Source: Paractinoplanes abujensis (GTDB lineage: Bacteria > Actinomycetota > Actinomycetes > Mycobacteriales > Micromonosporaceae). From it: a DNA stretch of 64,000 nucleotides. The position numbers were made by a program, and so were the translations under genes. The notes under the pieces are model-generated. The model worked only from the letters and a program-made list of their open reading frames with translations. It had not been told where the DNA came from and searched no databases. The stretch is from assembly GCF_014204895.1 (NCBI RefSeq), contig NZ_JACHMF010000001.1, positions 4,216,001-4,280,000 of the forward strand, in the 5' to 3' direction. Positions 24,131 through 32,514 of the stretch are shown piece after piece (position 1 is the stretch's first letter; the number at the start of each line of letters is the position of its first letter).

Positions 24131-24772
24131 TCAGCCGACCGTGTCGAGCAGCCGGTTGTAGCGCAGCCGGGCCGCCCGTTCGGTGCTGGCCGCCGCGGCG
24201 ACCAGGCCGAGCGCGATGTTCTGCCAGGCCGACAGGTCGACCGGCGAGACGAACGGGCCGAACCGCTCGGCGATCGGCGGCACCTTGGTGATCGCCTCGA
24301 GCACCTGCGGAACCGCCAGGGCCAGCGGGATGAGCAGCAGCAACACCGAGAGCACCCCGATCGTCCGGCTCAGGCCGGGATGGTCGCGGTCGAGCCGGGC
24401 GCGGCGGCCCTCGCTGGACGCGGGGTCGGGGGTGAGCTGCCGCTCGGCGCCGTCGTCGCTGACGTAATGGCAGCGTTTGAGGCCGAACGGGCTCGACGCG
24501 ACCTCGATCACCCCACCCGGCACCTCGAAGACCGCGGGCAGCGTGGACACGGCGACCTGCACCCCGTTCAGGTAGAGCTGCGCCTTGCCCTTGCCGTCCT
24601 CGGTCGTGAACTGCTGCCACTGCCGCACGTCGACGGCGTAGACCGACCCGCCCTGCGGCAGGAAGAACAGCGATCGCGAAAACGTCTGCCACCAGCGAAA
24701 ACGCTTCAAGGGCCGGCCGTTGCCGGGCTTGACCCGCGCGATGGCCCGCCGCCGCCGGTAGTCGTCGAACAT
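24131..24772 (-). CDS. Hypothetical membrane-anchored protein
   Basis: The 213-residue protein has a basic N-terminus (MFDDYRRRRAIARVKPGNGRP), an RFRWWQTFSRSLFF segment, and a beta-rich middle (QLYLNGVQVAVSTLPAVFEV and GGVIEVASSPFGLKRCHYVSDDG). It then has one clear membrane helix TIGVLSVLLLLIPLALAVPQV and a second weak one, SAWQNIALGLVAAAAS. No family is recognised. It lies downstream of the endonuclease-like gene. Confidence 0.6.
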   Translation of the reverse strand: MFDDYRRRRAIARVKPGNGRPLKRFRWWQTFSRSLFFLPQGGSVYAVDVRQWQQFTTEDGKGKAQLYLNGVQVAVSTLPAVFEVPGGVIEVASSPFGLKRCHYVSDDGAERQLTPDPASSEGRRARLDRDHPGLSRTIGVLSVLLLLIPLALAVPQVLEAITKVPPIAERFGPFVSPVDLSAWQNIALGLVAAAASTERAARLRYNRLLDTVG

Positions 24773-24819
24773 CAGGCCAGTAGAAACGATGTCCTGGGAA
24801 CCGGGTCAAGGGCAACGGC

Positions 24820-25611
24820 TCAGATGTCGAGGACGAGCGGGCGGTGGTCGGAGACCTCGGGGGCCGCCGGGATCTCGAACTGCTTGACGGCGGCGGGGTC
24901 GGAGATCAAGAGATAACTCGCATGCCGTACGGGTTTGGGGTAGCTCGACGTGCGGGTGTCGGCCGTGCCTACGAGGTCGGTCAGGCCTGCCTCGGCCAGG
25001 ATCGTGAACGTCTCGCTGCCGGGCAGCAGGTTCAGGTCGCCGCAGAGGACGGTGAGGTCGCCGGGGCGGCTGATCCGGCGGGCCAGGCCGGCCAGCTTGT
25101 GGGCCTGCTCCCGCCGTACGGGGGAATCGCCTTTGCCCTGGGCATCGCGCAGACCGTGGGCCTGGACGATGCAGACCGCGCGGCCGGTGTCACGGTCGAC
25201 GGTGCGCACGGCCAGCGCGTTGCGGGGGCGATGAGTCGAGGCCCACTCGTCGTGGTCGAGAAATTCCCCGTGCACGTACGCGGAGTCGACGCCGACGACC
25301 GGCAAGTGCTCGGCCACCAGGGTCGCCACGCCGAAATCCTGGCGCTGCCGCTCGCCGCCCACCGTGACCGGGCCGGAGTCACTGGCCAGGAAGAACGCCT
25401 GGGCACGGGGCAGCGCGGAGCGGACGTCGTCGAACAGGTCGGCCCGCTGCGGCAGGTCCCGCTCGGCGTCGGCGAAATGCGTCCAGCCGGTGTGCCCGGG
25501 CGTGCGGGTCACCTCCTGCAGGCACAACACGTCGGCCCCCACTTCGGGCAGCCACGCGATCAGGTCGTCGAACTTGGCCCCGCCCCACGCGTTCACACTC
25601 ACGATCCGCAC
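24820..25611 (-). CDS. Endonuclease/exonuclease/phosphatase-fold hydrolase
   Basis: The 263-residue protein has the EEP superfamily markers: VSVNAWGG at the start, VLCLQEVT (metal-binding glutamate), VVGVDSAYVHGEFLDHDEW, LTVLCGDLNLLPGSETF (catalytic Asp-Leu-Asn) and VSDHRPLVLDI (catalytic Asp-His). Members cleave phosphodiesters in DNA, RNA or lipids. No signal peptide is seen, so it acts in the cytosol. GTG 25611 is chosen where homology begins. It lies 11 bases after the DNA ligase gene and may share its transcript. Confidence 0.8.
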   Translation of the reverse strand: MRIVSVNAWGGAKFDDLIAWLPEVGADVLCLQEVTRTPGHTGWTHFADAERDLPQRADLFDDVRSALPRAQAFFLASDSGPVTVGGERQRQDFGVATLVAEHLPVVGVDSAYVHGEFLDHDEWASTHRPRNALAVRTVDRDTGRAVCIVQAHGLRDAQGKGDSPVRREQAHKLAGLARRISRPGDLTVLCGDLNLLPGSETFTILAEAGLTDLVGTADTRTSSYPKPVRHASYLLISDPAAVKQFEIPAAPEVSDHRPLVLDI

Positions 25612-25622
25612 GGCGAGCCACC

Positions 25623-26816
25623 TTACGCGGCCCCGGTCGTGGAGCCCTCCCGAATATCGACCAGGTCGCCCAGGTGCACGCCGGCCTCCGCGAGGAGGCG
25701 CTCGACGGTGGCGATGACCAGGCCGTCGATGATGTTGTCGCCGTGGATGAGGCGGAAGAAGTCCTGCCGGCCCCGCCGTACGGCCTCGACCCGCCAGCGG
25801 CCGTCGGGGGTCTGCATGGCCCCGATGACCGTGCCCTGGCTGGGCGGTGGCACCGGTTCCGGGGCGCGGCGGATCGACCCCGGGGAACGGTCGGTGCGCA
25901 GGCCCCGCCACGAGGGGTGGCGCAGCCGGTGGTCGGGGGTCCAGTTGCGGAACGCGACCTCGCCGATCAGCGCGGGCTCGACCCAGTGGGCGTGGCGGGC
26001 GTGCTCGCGGGGCACACCCTCGACCGGCGGGGTCGTCCGGGCCAGCGCGGCCAGCTCGGTCTGCAGGTGACGCAGGGCGCTGTCGGTGAAGCCGGTGCCG
26101 ACGTGCCCGGCGAAGACCAGCCGGTCGCGTTCGTCGTGCACGGCCAGCAGCAGCGAGCCGATCGTGCCGGAGCGCCGCCCGGACCCGGGCTTCCACCCGA
26201 TGACCAGCACTTCCTGCGTCTTGATGAGCGGGATCTTGGTCCAGTCGGCGGAGCGTTTGCCGGTCCGGTACGGCGAGTCGAGCCGCTTGGCCACCACGCC
26301 TTCGAGCCCGGCCAGCTCGGCCGCGCGCAGCACCGTGGGCCCGTCGGCGTGGGCGAACCGGGCCGGGACGCGGGTGTGCTCGCCGACCAGCCCGAGGCCC
26401 GACAGCAGCTCGCGCCGGGTCGCGTACGGCTGCGGGGTGAGGTCAGCACCGTCCAGGGCGAGCAGGTCGAAGACGTAGTAGAGCACCGGCACCGCCGTGA
26501 CCAGGGCCGCGCTGGGCGCCGCCACGTGCATGCGCTGCTGCAGCAGGGCGAAGGACGGCCGGTCGCCCTCGAGCGCGACGATCTCACCGTCGAGCACGGC
26601 GTCGCGCCCAGCGAGCAGCCCGGGCAGTTCCTCCAGCTCGGGGTAGCTGCCGGTGATGTCGTTGAGGTTGCGCGACCGCGCCTCGACCCGGCCCCCGCAC
26701 ACCGTGGTGACCGCGCGGACCCCGTCGAACTTGAACTCGAACGCCCACCCGGGACCGGCCGGCATGGGGCCGGCGGCCGCAAGCATCGGCGCGGAGTTCA
26801 CCCCTCCAGTGATCAC
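25623..26816 (-). CDS. ATP-dependent DNA ligase (LigC/LigD-ligase type)
   Basis: The 397-residue ligase has the nucleotidyltransferase lysine motif FEFKFDGVRA (Lys29 adenylated), ARSRNLNDITGSYPEL, AVLDGEIVALE, YYVFDLLALDG, EGVVAKRLDSPYRTGKRSADWTKIP and TQEVLVIGWKPGSGRR, followed by an OB fold (VFAGHVGTGFTD). It seals nicks using ATP and may work in non-homologous end joining, as the LigC/LigD family does. An extra 75-residue C-terminal tail (SPGSIRRAPEP onward) is unusual. No Ku or primase gene is adjacent. ATG 26816 or the internal ATG at residue 11 may be the true start. Confidence 0.85.
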   Translation of the reverse strand: MITGGVNSAPMLAAAGPMPAGPGWAFEFKFDGVRAVTTVCGGRVEARSRNLNDITGSYPELEELPGLLAGRDAVLDGEIVALEGDRPSFALLQQRMHVAAPSAALVTAVPVLYYVFDLLALDGADLTPQPYATRRELLSGLGLVGEHTRVPARFAHADGPTVLRAAELAGLEGVVAKRLDSPYRTGKRSADWTKIPLIKTQEVLVIGWKPGSGRRSGTIGSLLLAVHDERDRLVFAGHVGTGFTDSALRHLQTELAALARTTPPVEGVPREHARHAHWVEPALIGEVAFRNWTPDHRLRHPSWRGLRTDRSPGSIRRAPEPVPPPSQGTVIGAMQTPDGRWRVEAVRRGRQDFFRLIHGDNIIDGLVIATVERLLAEAGVHLGDLVDIREGSTTGAA

Positions 26817-26856
26817 GACGCATGGGCATCCGGCAACCGGTACGCGGAAAGATCAC

Positions 26857-27075
26857 CTAACTACATCGGTGTAGTTTTGGCTGCTCACCAGCTTCCGCGG
26901 CGGGCCACGACCACCAGTTGGCGTCGCCGAGCGCGGCCACGAGCGCCGGGGCGAGCACACCGCGCACCAGGGTCGCGTCGATGACGATACCCAGCGCCGG
27001 CCCGGTGGCCAGATCTTCACCTCGGTGGTGGCCACTTGGGCCGGCGAGACGAAGGTCAGGAACAGGATCGGCCGG
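26857..27075 (-). pseudogene. C-terminal remnant of an MMPL-type membrane transporter
   Basis: On the minus strand RPILFLTFVSPAQVATTEVKI reads like the penultimate MMPL helix. One base is then missing, and the next frame continues LATGPALGIVIDATLVRGVL and ALVAALGDANWWSW to TAG 26857, the conserved MMPL end. Everything before this C-terminal segment of some 70 residues is missing. The AAGATC/TGG junction marks the frameshift. It is a decayed RND-family lipid exporter and no longer codes for a transporter. Confidence 0.7.
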
Positions 27076-27195
27076 CAGAGACTTCAGGAATGCGCGGCGA
27101 CGGTCGACGAGGTGCTGCAGTCGCTCGGACTGACCCCGGATCAGGCCGAGCAGCTGAACACGCTGCTGCGGATCGTCGCGACGGCCGCCCGCTGA
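27073..27195 (+). pseudogene. C-terminal remnant of a MarR-type regulator
   Basis: The plus strand from 27073 reads RQRLQECAATVDEVLQSLGL followed by TPDQAEQLNTLLRIVATAAR and a TGA at 27193-27195. This is the closing helix pair of MarR regulators. No start or helix-turn-helix precedes it: instead the sequence runs into the MMPL remnant on the other strand. In many actinobacteria MarR genes sit beside MMPL exporters, so both are likely relics of one lost pair fused by deletion. The family assignment rests on about 40 residues. Confidence 0.45.
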
Positions 27196-27266
27196 GGCCC
27201 CGTACGGGCGGCCCGCTTGAACGGCGGCCCTACCCTGAGACGGCCTAATCAGGGAAACGGGGATCC

Positions 27267-28220
27267 ATGCGTGTTCTTCTCGCCGGCGGCATCGCCGGTG
27301 TCGCCGCCATCGCGCTGGCCGGTGGTTGCGCCGCCCAGCAGTTCCAGGCTCTGGAGCCGAAGCTGGAGTTGCGCAACGCCGCTCAGCAACTGGCCGACGC
27401 TCAGCAGGCCGGGTTCACCCTCACGGTGACCGGCAACCCGAAAGACCTGGTCGCCGCGGCCGGCCCGGGCGCCGACGCCGAGTCGGTCGGCAAGTTGTTC
27501 GCCTCGTCGGTCACGCTCGCCTACGACAAGGGCGGGCCGGGCGCCGACGACGACAAGTCGAGCCTCGCCGCCACCGTCGACGGCGTCACCGGCACCGAGG
27601 TCCGGTTCGTCGACGGGCTGGTCTACGCCAAGGCGCCGGTGAGTGAGCTGGCGGCGAAGTTCGGTGCCACGCCGGCCGAGGTCAAGGAGCTCAGCGGGGG
27701 CACGTCGGAGTTCGACGCGTTCTTCGCGGGCAAGTGGGTCTCGATCGACACCAAGTCGCTCGGCGCCGGCGCGGCCACGCCGACCACCGGCCCCGACCAG
27801 CAGAAAGCGCTGGCCGAGTTCACCACCAGCGCGACCAACCTGCTGGAGGGGGCCGACATCGAACGGGACAGCGCCGACGACAAGCACCTGATCGTCACGT
27901 CGTCCACCGCCGAGGCGTACGCGGAGGCCAAGCGGTTCGCCACGGCCGTCGAGCCGTCGCTGGCCGCGCAGTTCAAGAAGGCGCCGGCCGACAAGCCGAT
28001 CGTGCTCGACCTGTGGATCGACAAGGGCAAGCTGACCGCGGCCGAGCTGAACGTGCTGCAGTTCGCCGAGGGCGCGACGGGCCGGGTGGCCGCCCGCGTC
28101 GAGGTCGGCACGCCGCAGGCGATCGAGGCCCCGACCGGCGCGACCGAGCTCGACCTGTCCACGATGCCGTACTTCGGCGGCGGCGCGAGCCTGTCCGAGC
28201 TGGAAAAGCTGGGCGAGTAG
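27267..28220 (+). CDS. Lipoprotein, unknown function
   Basis: The 317-residue protein has a lipoprotein signal with lipobox LAGGC (Cys21) and is therefore attached to the outer face of the membrane. The rest is alternating helices and strands, with TGNPKDLVAAAGPGADAESVG, TEVRFVDGLVYAKAPVSELAAKFG, FDAFFAGKWVSIDT and VLDLWIDKGKLTAAELNVLQF, recalling the LppX/LprG-like or DUF-type lipoproteins that bind hydrophobic ligands. The exact family is not assigned. ATG 27267 follows a GGGGAT. It stands alone. Confidence 0.7.
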   Translation: MRVLLAGGIAGVAAIALAGGCAAQQFQALEPKLELRNAAQQLADAQQAGFTLTVTGNPKDLVAAAGPGADAESVGKLFASSVTLAYDKGGPGADDDKSSLAATVDGVTGTEVRFVDGLVYAKAPVSELAAKFGATPAEVKELSGGTSEFDAFFAGKWVSIDTKSLGAGAATPTTGPDQQKALAEFTTSATNLLEGADIERDSADDKHLIVTSSTAEAYAEAKRFATAVEPSLAAQFKKAPADKPIVLDLWIDKGKLTAAELNVLQFAEGATGRVAARVEVGTPQAIEAPTGATELDLSTMPYFGGGASLSELEKLGE

Positions 28221-28337
28221 AGCGGAGACAGGAGACGGCCGGTCACCCCGGGAGATCACGCCGATGAGCGGATCTGCGACCACGGGCGACCGGCCGTCAC
28301 CACACCCGGCGGCCGTAGCGACCGCCGGGGTGCTGCG

Positions 28338-28541
28338 TCAGAGCGGGCGGATGTTGGCGGCCTGGAGGCCCTTGGCGCCCTGCTCGACATCGAACTCGAC
28401 CCGCTGGTTCTCGTCGAGGCTGCGGTAGCCCGACGACGCGATGGCCGAGAAGTGGGCGAACACGTCGGCGCCACCGTCGTCCTGAGTGATGAAGCCGAAG
28501 CCTTTTTCGCCGTTGAACCACTTCACGGTGCCAGTTGCCAT
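28338..28541 (-). CDS. cspA: Cold-shock protein (CspA family)
   Basis: The 67-residue OB-fold protein is a canonical cold-shock domain: [37 protein letters not shown] and a closing [22 protein letters not shown]1 is KGFGFI and RNP2 is VFAHF. It binds single-stranded RNA and DNA as an RNA chaperone. The start ATG 28541 has AGAGGA eight bases upstream. The leader holds two strong hairpins (28564-28590 and 28644-28679), suggesting post-transcriptional control. Confidence 0.95.
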   Translation of the reverse strand: MATGTVKWFNGEKGFGFITQDDGGADVFAHFSAIASSGYRSLDENQRVEFDVEQGAKGLQAANIRPL

Positions 28542-28563
28542 CGAACGGAATCCTCTCGACTCA

Positions 28564-28590
28564 GGAGGGCTCGCACCGTGCGGGCCCTCC
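28564..28590 (-). promoter_or_regulatory. Hairpin in the cspA leader
   Basis: GGAGGGC at 28564-28570 pairs with GCCCTCC at 28584-28590, and the loop holds a second short pairing GCAC/GTGC. The hairpin lies about 23 bases upstream of the cspA start and could cover or expose the ribosome site. Confidence 0.5.
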
Positions 28591-28643
28591 ACGTCGCGGT
28601 AGTGATCACCCCGGGCAGACCCGTGAACCGACGAAACAAAAAA

Positions 28644-28679
28644 GACGCCTGACCCGGGCTCAAAAACCCGTCAGGCGTC
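28644..28679 (-). terminator. Intrinsic terminator-like hairpin upstream of cspA
   Basis: The left arm GACGCCTGACCCGGG starts at 28644 and pairs with CCCGTCAGGCGTC at 28667-28679 with one unpaired base. Read on the minus strand, the stem is followed directly by six T residues and TGTTT, the classic U-run. It lies about 100 bases before cspA with no other minus-strand gene for over 2 kb behind it, so it may be an attenuator in the leader or may stop antisense transcripts. Confidence 0.65.
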
Positions 28680-28808
28680 AAGAGAAACGTCCAAAAGGAA
28701 ATCAAAACTGCAACTGCGCCAACGTACCACGGCAAGCCGGGCGAAAACACTGCCGCGTCAGTCGGGCGGCCCTCGACCGTACGGGGGTGACCGGGTGAGG
28801 ATGCGAGG

Positions 28809-29831
28809 ATGCCGATTCCCCGCCCGCCCGCGCCGTGGCTCATTCGGCCGGTCAAGCTGCCCGCGACCACTCCGCCGCCGCTGGAGGGGGTGTGGGCGCC
28901 CGACGACACCCGGCTCGACGACGTGGAGTTGCTGCCGCTGCCGGACGGGCACGGGCCGGAGGACGTCGTCGTGGGGCCGGACGGCGGTGTCTACGCGGGG
29001 GCCGACGACGGGCGGATCTGGCGCTGGCCGGCCGACGCGCACGCGGGTGACCGGCCCGCGCTGGTGGCCGGCACCGGTGGGCGGCCGCTGGGTCTGGAGG
29101 TGGATCCGCGCGACGGCAGCCTGATCGTGTGCGACGCCTACCGCGGGCTGCTGCGGCTGACCGCCGACGGCACGATCACCGACCTCGCGCACCGGGTCGG
29201 CGGCCGGCGGATCCTGCTGTGCAACAACGCCGCCGTGGCGCGTGACGGCACCGTGTACTTCACCGACAGCTCGAACCGCTTCCCGGTCTCGCACTGGCGG
29301 CGCGACCTGCTGGAGCATCGGCCCAACGGGCGGGTGCTGGCCTACGCCCCGGCGTCGGGCCGCGTCGACGTGGTGGCCGAGGGCTTCTACTTCCCCAACG
29401 GCATCGCGCTGACCCCGCAGGAGGACGCGCTGATGCTGTGCGAGACGGTGGCCCACCGGCTGGTGCGGATCAGCCTGGCCGACGGCGCCGTACGGGTCCT
29501 GGACGACCTGCCGGCCTATCCGGACAACATGTCGGCGGCGGGCGACGGCACGTACTGGATCGCCTTGGCCAGCCCCCGGGTCGCGCTGGCCGAGCGGCTG
29601 CTGCCCCACCCGATGCTGCGCCGGATCGCCGCCGTGCTGCCCACCCGCCTGCAGCCGCAGCCGTTGCCGTACACGATCGCGGCGCAGGTCGACGGCGAGG
29701 GCAAGCTGCTGCGCGCGTTGCACGGGCCGGCCGGGCGGTACGTGATGGCCACCGGGGTGCGTCAGCACGGCGGCACCCTGTGGCTGGGCAGCCTGACCGA
29801 GCACGCGATCGCCCGCGTCGCGCTGGGTTGA
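28809..29831 (+). CDS. SMP-30/strictosidine synthase-like beta-propeller protein
   Basis: The 340-residue protein has a six-bladed propeller pattern: GPEDVVVGPDGGVYAGADDGRIWRW, PLGLEVDPRDGSLIVCDAYRGLLRL, AVARDGTVYFTDSSNRF, EGFYFPNGIALTPQEDALMLCET and GGTLWLGSL. Members are hydrolases (lactonases, paraoxonase-like) that bind calcium. The Asn of YFPNGIA and Asp of PAYPDNMS fit metal ligands. No signal peptide is visible, so it may be cytosolic. Its own substrate is unknown. Confidence 0.75.
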   Translation: MPIPRPPAPWLIRPVKLPATTPPPLEGVWAPDDTRLDDVELLPLPDGHGPEDVVVGPDGGVYAGADDGRIWRWPADAHAGDRPALVAGTGGRPLGLEVDPRDGSLIVCDAYRGLLRLTADGTITDLAHRVGGRRILLCNNAAVARDGTVYFTDSSNRFPVSHWRRDLLEHRPNGRVLAYAPASGRVDVVAEGFYFPNGIALTPQEDALMLCETVAHRLVRISLADGAVRVLDDLPAYPDNMSAAGDGTYWIALASPRVALAERLLPHPMLRRIAAVLPTRLQPQPLPYTIAAQVDGEGKLLRALHGPAGRYVMATGVRQHGGTLWLGSLTEHAIARVALG

Positions 29832-29864
29832 CCCCGACGCGACGTCGTAGTTTTCCCTGGGGGC

Positions 29865-31067
29865 ATGAACCGCGTGTCGTCGGCCTACCTGGCCTCCTAC
29901 GTCCTGTCCATGCTGGGCAACTCGATCGCCGGGGTGGTGCTGCCGCTGCTCGTGCTGCAGACCACCGGCAGTGTGCTGGCCACCGGGGCCGTGGCCGTCG
30001 CGTCGGCGCTGCCCGCGGCGGGGGCCGGGCTGGTCATGGGCGTGGTCATCGATCGGATCAACCGCCGTACGGCCTCCGTCCTGACCGATGTGATCTCCGC
30101 GCTCGCGGTGGCCGCGCTGCCCCTGGTCGACGCGGCCGTGGAGCTGGCCCTGGGCTGGTTCGTGCTGTTCGCGGTGATCGGCTCGTTCGGTGACGTGCCG
30201 GGGCTGACCGCCCGCGAGGCGATGATCCCGGGCGTCACCCGGGCCGGGCGGCTGAGCGCGGAACGGCTGCTGGGGCTGCGCGAGGCCCTGGGCGCCGTGG
30301 TCATGCTGGTCGGGCCGGCGGCCGGGGCGGCCCTGCTCGCGCTCTTCGACGGTGTCACCGTGCCGTGGGTCACCGCCGCCACGTCGGCCGCGGCCGCCGC
30401 GGTCACCCTGCTCATCCCCCGCTCGGCGGGCGCGGTCGTGGCGTCGAAGGAGCGGGTGGTGCTGCGCGACGGCTGGCACACCCTGGTCCGCTCGCCGTTC
30501 CTGCTGATCACCACGATGCTCAGCGTGGGCCTGGTGGTGGTGCTGGCCGGGTTCCAGGCACTGGTCCTGCCGGTCTACTTCACCCTGCAGGAACGGCCCG
30601 AGATGCTGGGCCTGGTGCTCAGCGCGCTCGCCGTGGGGCTGCTGGCCGGCGGCGGCATCTACGCGGCGGCGGGCGGCCGGGGCCGGCGGCGCACCTGGTT
30701 CCGGACCGGCATGCTGATCACGATCGCCGGCTTCGGGGCGATGGCGACGCTGGCCGGACCGTGGTTCGTGCTCGGCGCGGCGGCCCTGGTCGGGCTGGGC
30801 AACGGCCTGTTCGGCAGCCTGATGGGCGTGCTCATGGTCGAGCGGATCCCGGACGCGCTGCGCGGGCGGGTGATGGGCCTGCAGAACTCGATCCTGACCC
30901 TGGCCCCGGCGCTCGGCATGGGCAGCGCCGCCCTGCTCGTCGACGGGTCCGGAGCCCGTACGGGGGCCATGGTGCTCGCGTCCGTCTGGCTCGTCACCGG
31001 CGTGGTCGCGCTCGGCGCGCGAGCGCTGCGCGACCTGGAGCCCCAGCTCGTAGGCTCACCTCGATGA
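29865..31067 (+). CDS. Major facilitator superfamily exporter
   Basis: The 400-residue membrane protein has about 12 hydrophobic helices. The MFS family signature appears as VMGVVIDRINRRTASVLTDVI between helices 2 and 3 and VERIPDALRGRVMGLQNSI later. It resembles drug-exporting MFS proteins of the MdfA/enterobactin-exporter type. The downstream MerR gene overlaps its stop by four bases (ATGA), so a MerR-regulated drug efflux pair is likely. ATG 29865 follows a short, A/T-poor spacer. Confidence 0.8.
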   Translation: MNRVSSAYLASYVLSMLGNSIAGVVLPLLVLQTTGSVLATGAVAVASALPAAGAGLVMGVVIDRINRRTASVLTDVISALAVAALPLVDAAVELALGWFVLFAVIGSFGDVPGLTAREAMIPGVTRAGRLSAERLLGLREALGAVVMLVGPAAGAALLALFDGVTVPWVTAATSAAAAAVTLLIPRSAGAVVASKERVVLRDGWHTLVRSPFLLITTMLSVGLVVVLAGFQALVLPVYFTLQERPEMLGLVLSALAVGLLAGGGIYAAAGGRGRRRTWFRTGMLITIAGFGAMATLAGPWFVLGAAALVGLGNGLFGSLMGVLMVERIPDALRGRVMGLQNSILTLAPALGMGSAALLVDGSGARTGAMVLASVWLVTGVVALGARALRDLEPQLVGSPR

Positions 31068-31789
31068 ACAGCGCCGAGATCGCCCGTACGGCCGGGGTCA
31101 GCGCGCGCACGCTGCGCCATTATCACCAGATCGGGGTGCTGCCCGAGCCGCCACGGCGGTCCAACGGCTACCGCGAATACACGGTCGGCGACCTGGTGCT
31201 GCTGCTGCGGATCCGGCGGCTGGCCGAGCTGGGCATCCCGCTCGAGGAGATACCGCCGCTGCTGGCGAGCGACGACCGGGCCGAGGCCGTGCTCGACGAC
31301 CTCGACCGCGAGCTGGCCGCCCAGATCGAGCGTCTGACCGCGCGGCGCCAGGTGATCGCCCGGCTGCGCGCGGCCGGCGCCAGCCCCGACACCCCGCCGG
31401 AGCTGGCCGGGCTGCTCACGAACGTCGCCGACGCGCCCGGCCTGTCGGCCGAGATGCTGCGGCACGACCGCGAAATGATGCTGCTGCTGCACCACCGGCT
31501 GGACGACGCCGGCCGCACCGCGCTGACCGGCCTGCTCGGCCAAGTCGCCGAGCCCGGCCTGCTGGCGGCCACGACCGCGCTGACCGCCCGTTTCGCCGCG
31601 CTGGGGCCGGACACGCCTGACGACCAGATCGACCGGCTGGTCGCGGACTTCCAGAACGTGCTGGGCCACCTCAGTTTCGACGGCCTGCACGCGGTCGATT
31701 CGGGAACCGAGACGCTGCTCACGGCGTACGGGGAAACGGTTTTCAACGAGGCCCAGCGGGCGGTCCTGGATCGCCTGACGGTTCAGTGA
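31064..31789 (+). CDS. MerR-family transcriptional regulator
   Basis: The 241-residue protein starts with a MerR helix-turn-helix: MNSAEIARTAGVSARTLRHYHQIGVL, NGYREYTVGDLVLLLRIRRLAELGIPLEEI. The C-terminal region is helical and lacks the cysteines of metal sensors, so it probably senses a small organic ligand. It overlaps the MFS stop by four bases and is likely its regulator and translationally coupled. Confidence 0.85.
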   Translation: MNSAEIARTAGVSARTLRHYHQIGVLPEPPRRSNGYREYTVGDLVLLLRIRRLAELGIPLEEIPPLLASDDRAEAVLDDLDRELAAQIERLTARRQVIARLRAAGASPDTPPELAGLLTNVADAPGLSAEMLRHDREMMLLLHHRLDDAGRTALTGLLGQVAEPGLLAATTALTARFAALGPDTPDDQIDRLVADFQNVLGHLSFDGLHAVDSGTETLLTAYGETVFNEAQRAVLDRLTVQ

Positions 31790-31837
31790 GGCGACCCAGG
31801 ACCATCACGGAGTCCTCAGCGGCCCCGCGCCACCTGG

Positions 31838-32440
31838 TCAGTCGTACTTGATGATCCACATCTGAGCTTCGTCGTTGTAATCGCAGAGGCTCTGGTCGTA
31901 GGCGTAAAGCTGAACGTTGTCGGCTGTTTGCCGGTCGAACATGCGCAGGCACTGTTTGGTGGTCGGATTGGTGATCATTCTGACGTTGGAGTACTTGCCC
32001 GGAAGGATCCGCCAGCTCTGCAGGACATTGCTGGTGCTTCTGGGGTAGACGATGACGGGCTTGTTGATCCAGCCGTCGTAGTCACTGCTGGTGCTGATCG
32101 TCATGGCGTACCAGTTCGGTGTCGCAGCGTTGACGAGGTTGACATAGCCGCGGGTGTCGTCCAACATGCACCATCTCGACCAGGTCGACGGGTAGAAGTC
32201 GGGATCGTAATACTGCCGGACACCGACACCGCTCTTGGTCGGCGATTGCGTGTTGGGCAGTAGGTACTTGTTGCTGTTTCCGTTCTGCAGGCGGAACCAT
32301 TTGTTGTTGCCCTCACACGTCCGCGGCGCGTCCGCGGCGGCCTGGGCTTGCACGGCAGCCCCGGGCAGCAAGGCAACAACGCAGGCGATGGTCGTGAGGG
32401 CGGCAGACAGGATCCTTCGTCGGAACAACCTGTACTCCAT
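31838..32440 (-). CDS. Secreted ricin-like (beta-trefoil) protein
   Basis: The 200-residue protein has a signal peptide (RRRILSAALTTIACVVALLP, ending QAQAAA) and a domain with the Q-x-W spacing of ricin-type lectins (LQSWRILPG, EAQMWIIKYD) plus paired cysteines (CEGNNKWFRLQNG, CMLDD, CLRMF, SLCDYN). It probably binds sugars outside the cell. Base composition is visibly A/T richer than its neighbours and many codons (TTG, GTA, AAT, GAT) differ from the usual, suggesting acquisition by transfer. ATG 32440 fits. Confidence 0.65.
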   Translation of the reverse strand: MEYRLFRRRILSAALTTIACVVALLPGAAVQAQAAADAPRTCEGNNKWFRLQNGNSNKYLLPNTQSPTKSGVGVRQYYDPDFYPSTWSRWCMLDDTRGYVNLVNAATPNWYAMTISTSSDYDGWINKPVIVYPRSTSNVLQSWRILPGKYSNVRMITNPTTKQCLRMFDRQTADNVQLYAYDQSLCDYNDEAQMWIIKYD

Positions 32441-32514
32441 CTCGCGAGGCGATCTTGCGCTGAGTATTCAAGTGATCACGACGAGCGTCAATACCTGAAT
32501 CAAGCTCTGATGGG

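Noticed and set aside
28234..28298. Terminator between the lipoprotein and cspA
   Set aside because: GACGGCCGGTC and its complement are 43 bases apart; the loop is too long to trust.
28758..30479. 573-codon antisense frame over the SMP-30 and MFS genes
   Set aside because: Glutamine/histidine/arginine-rich shadow of two clearly coding genes.
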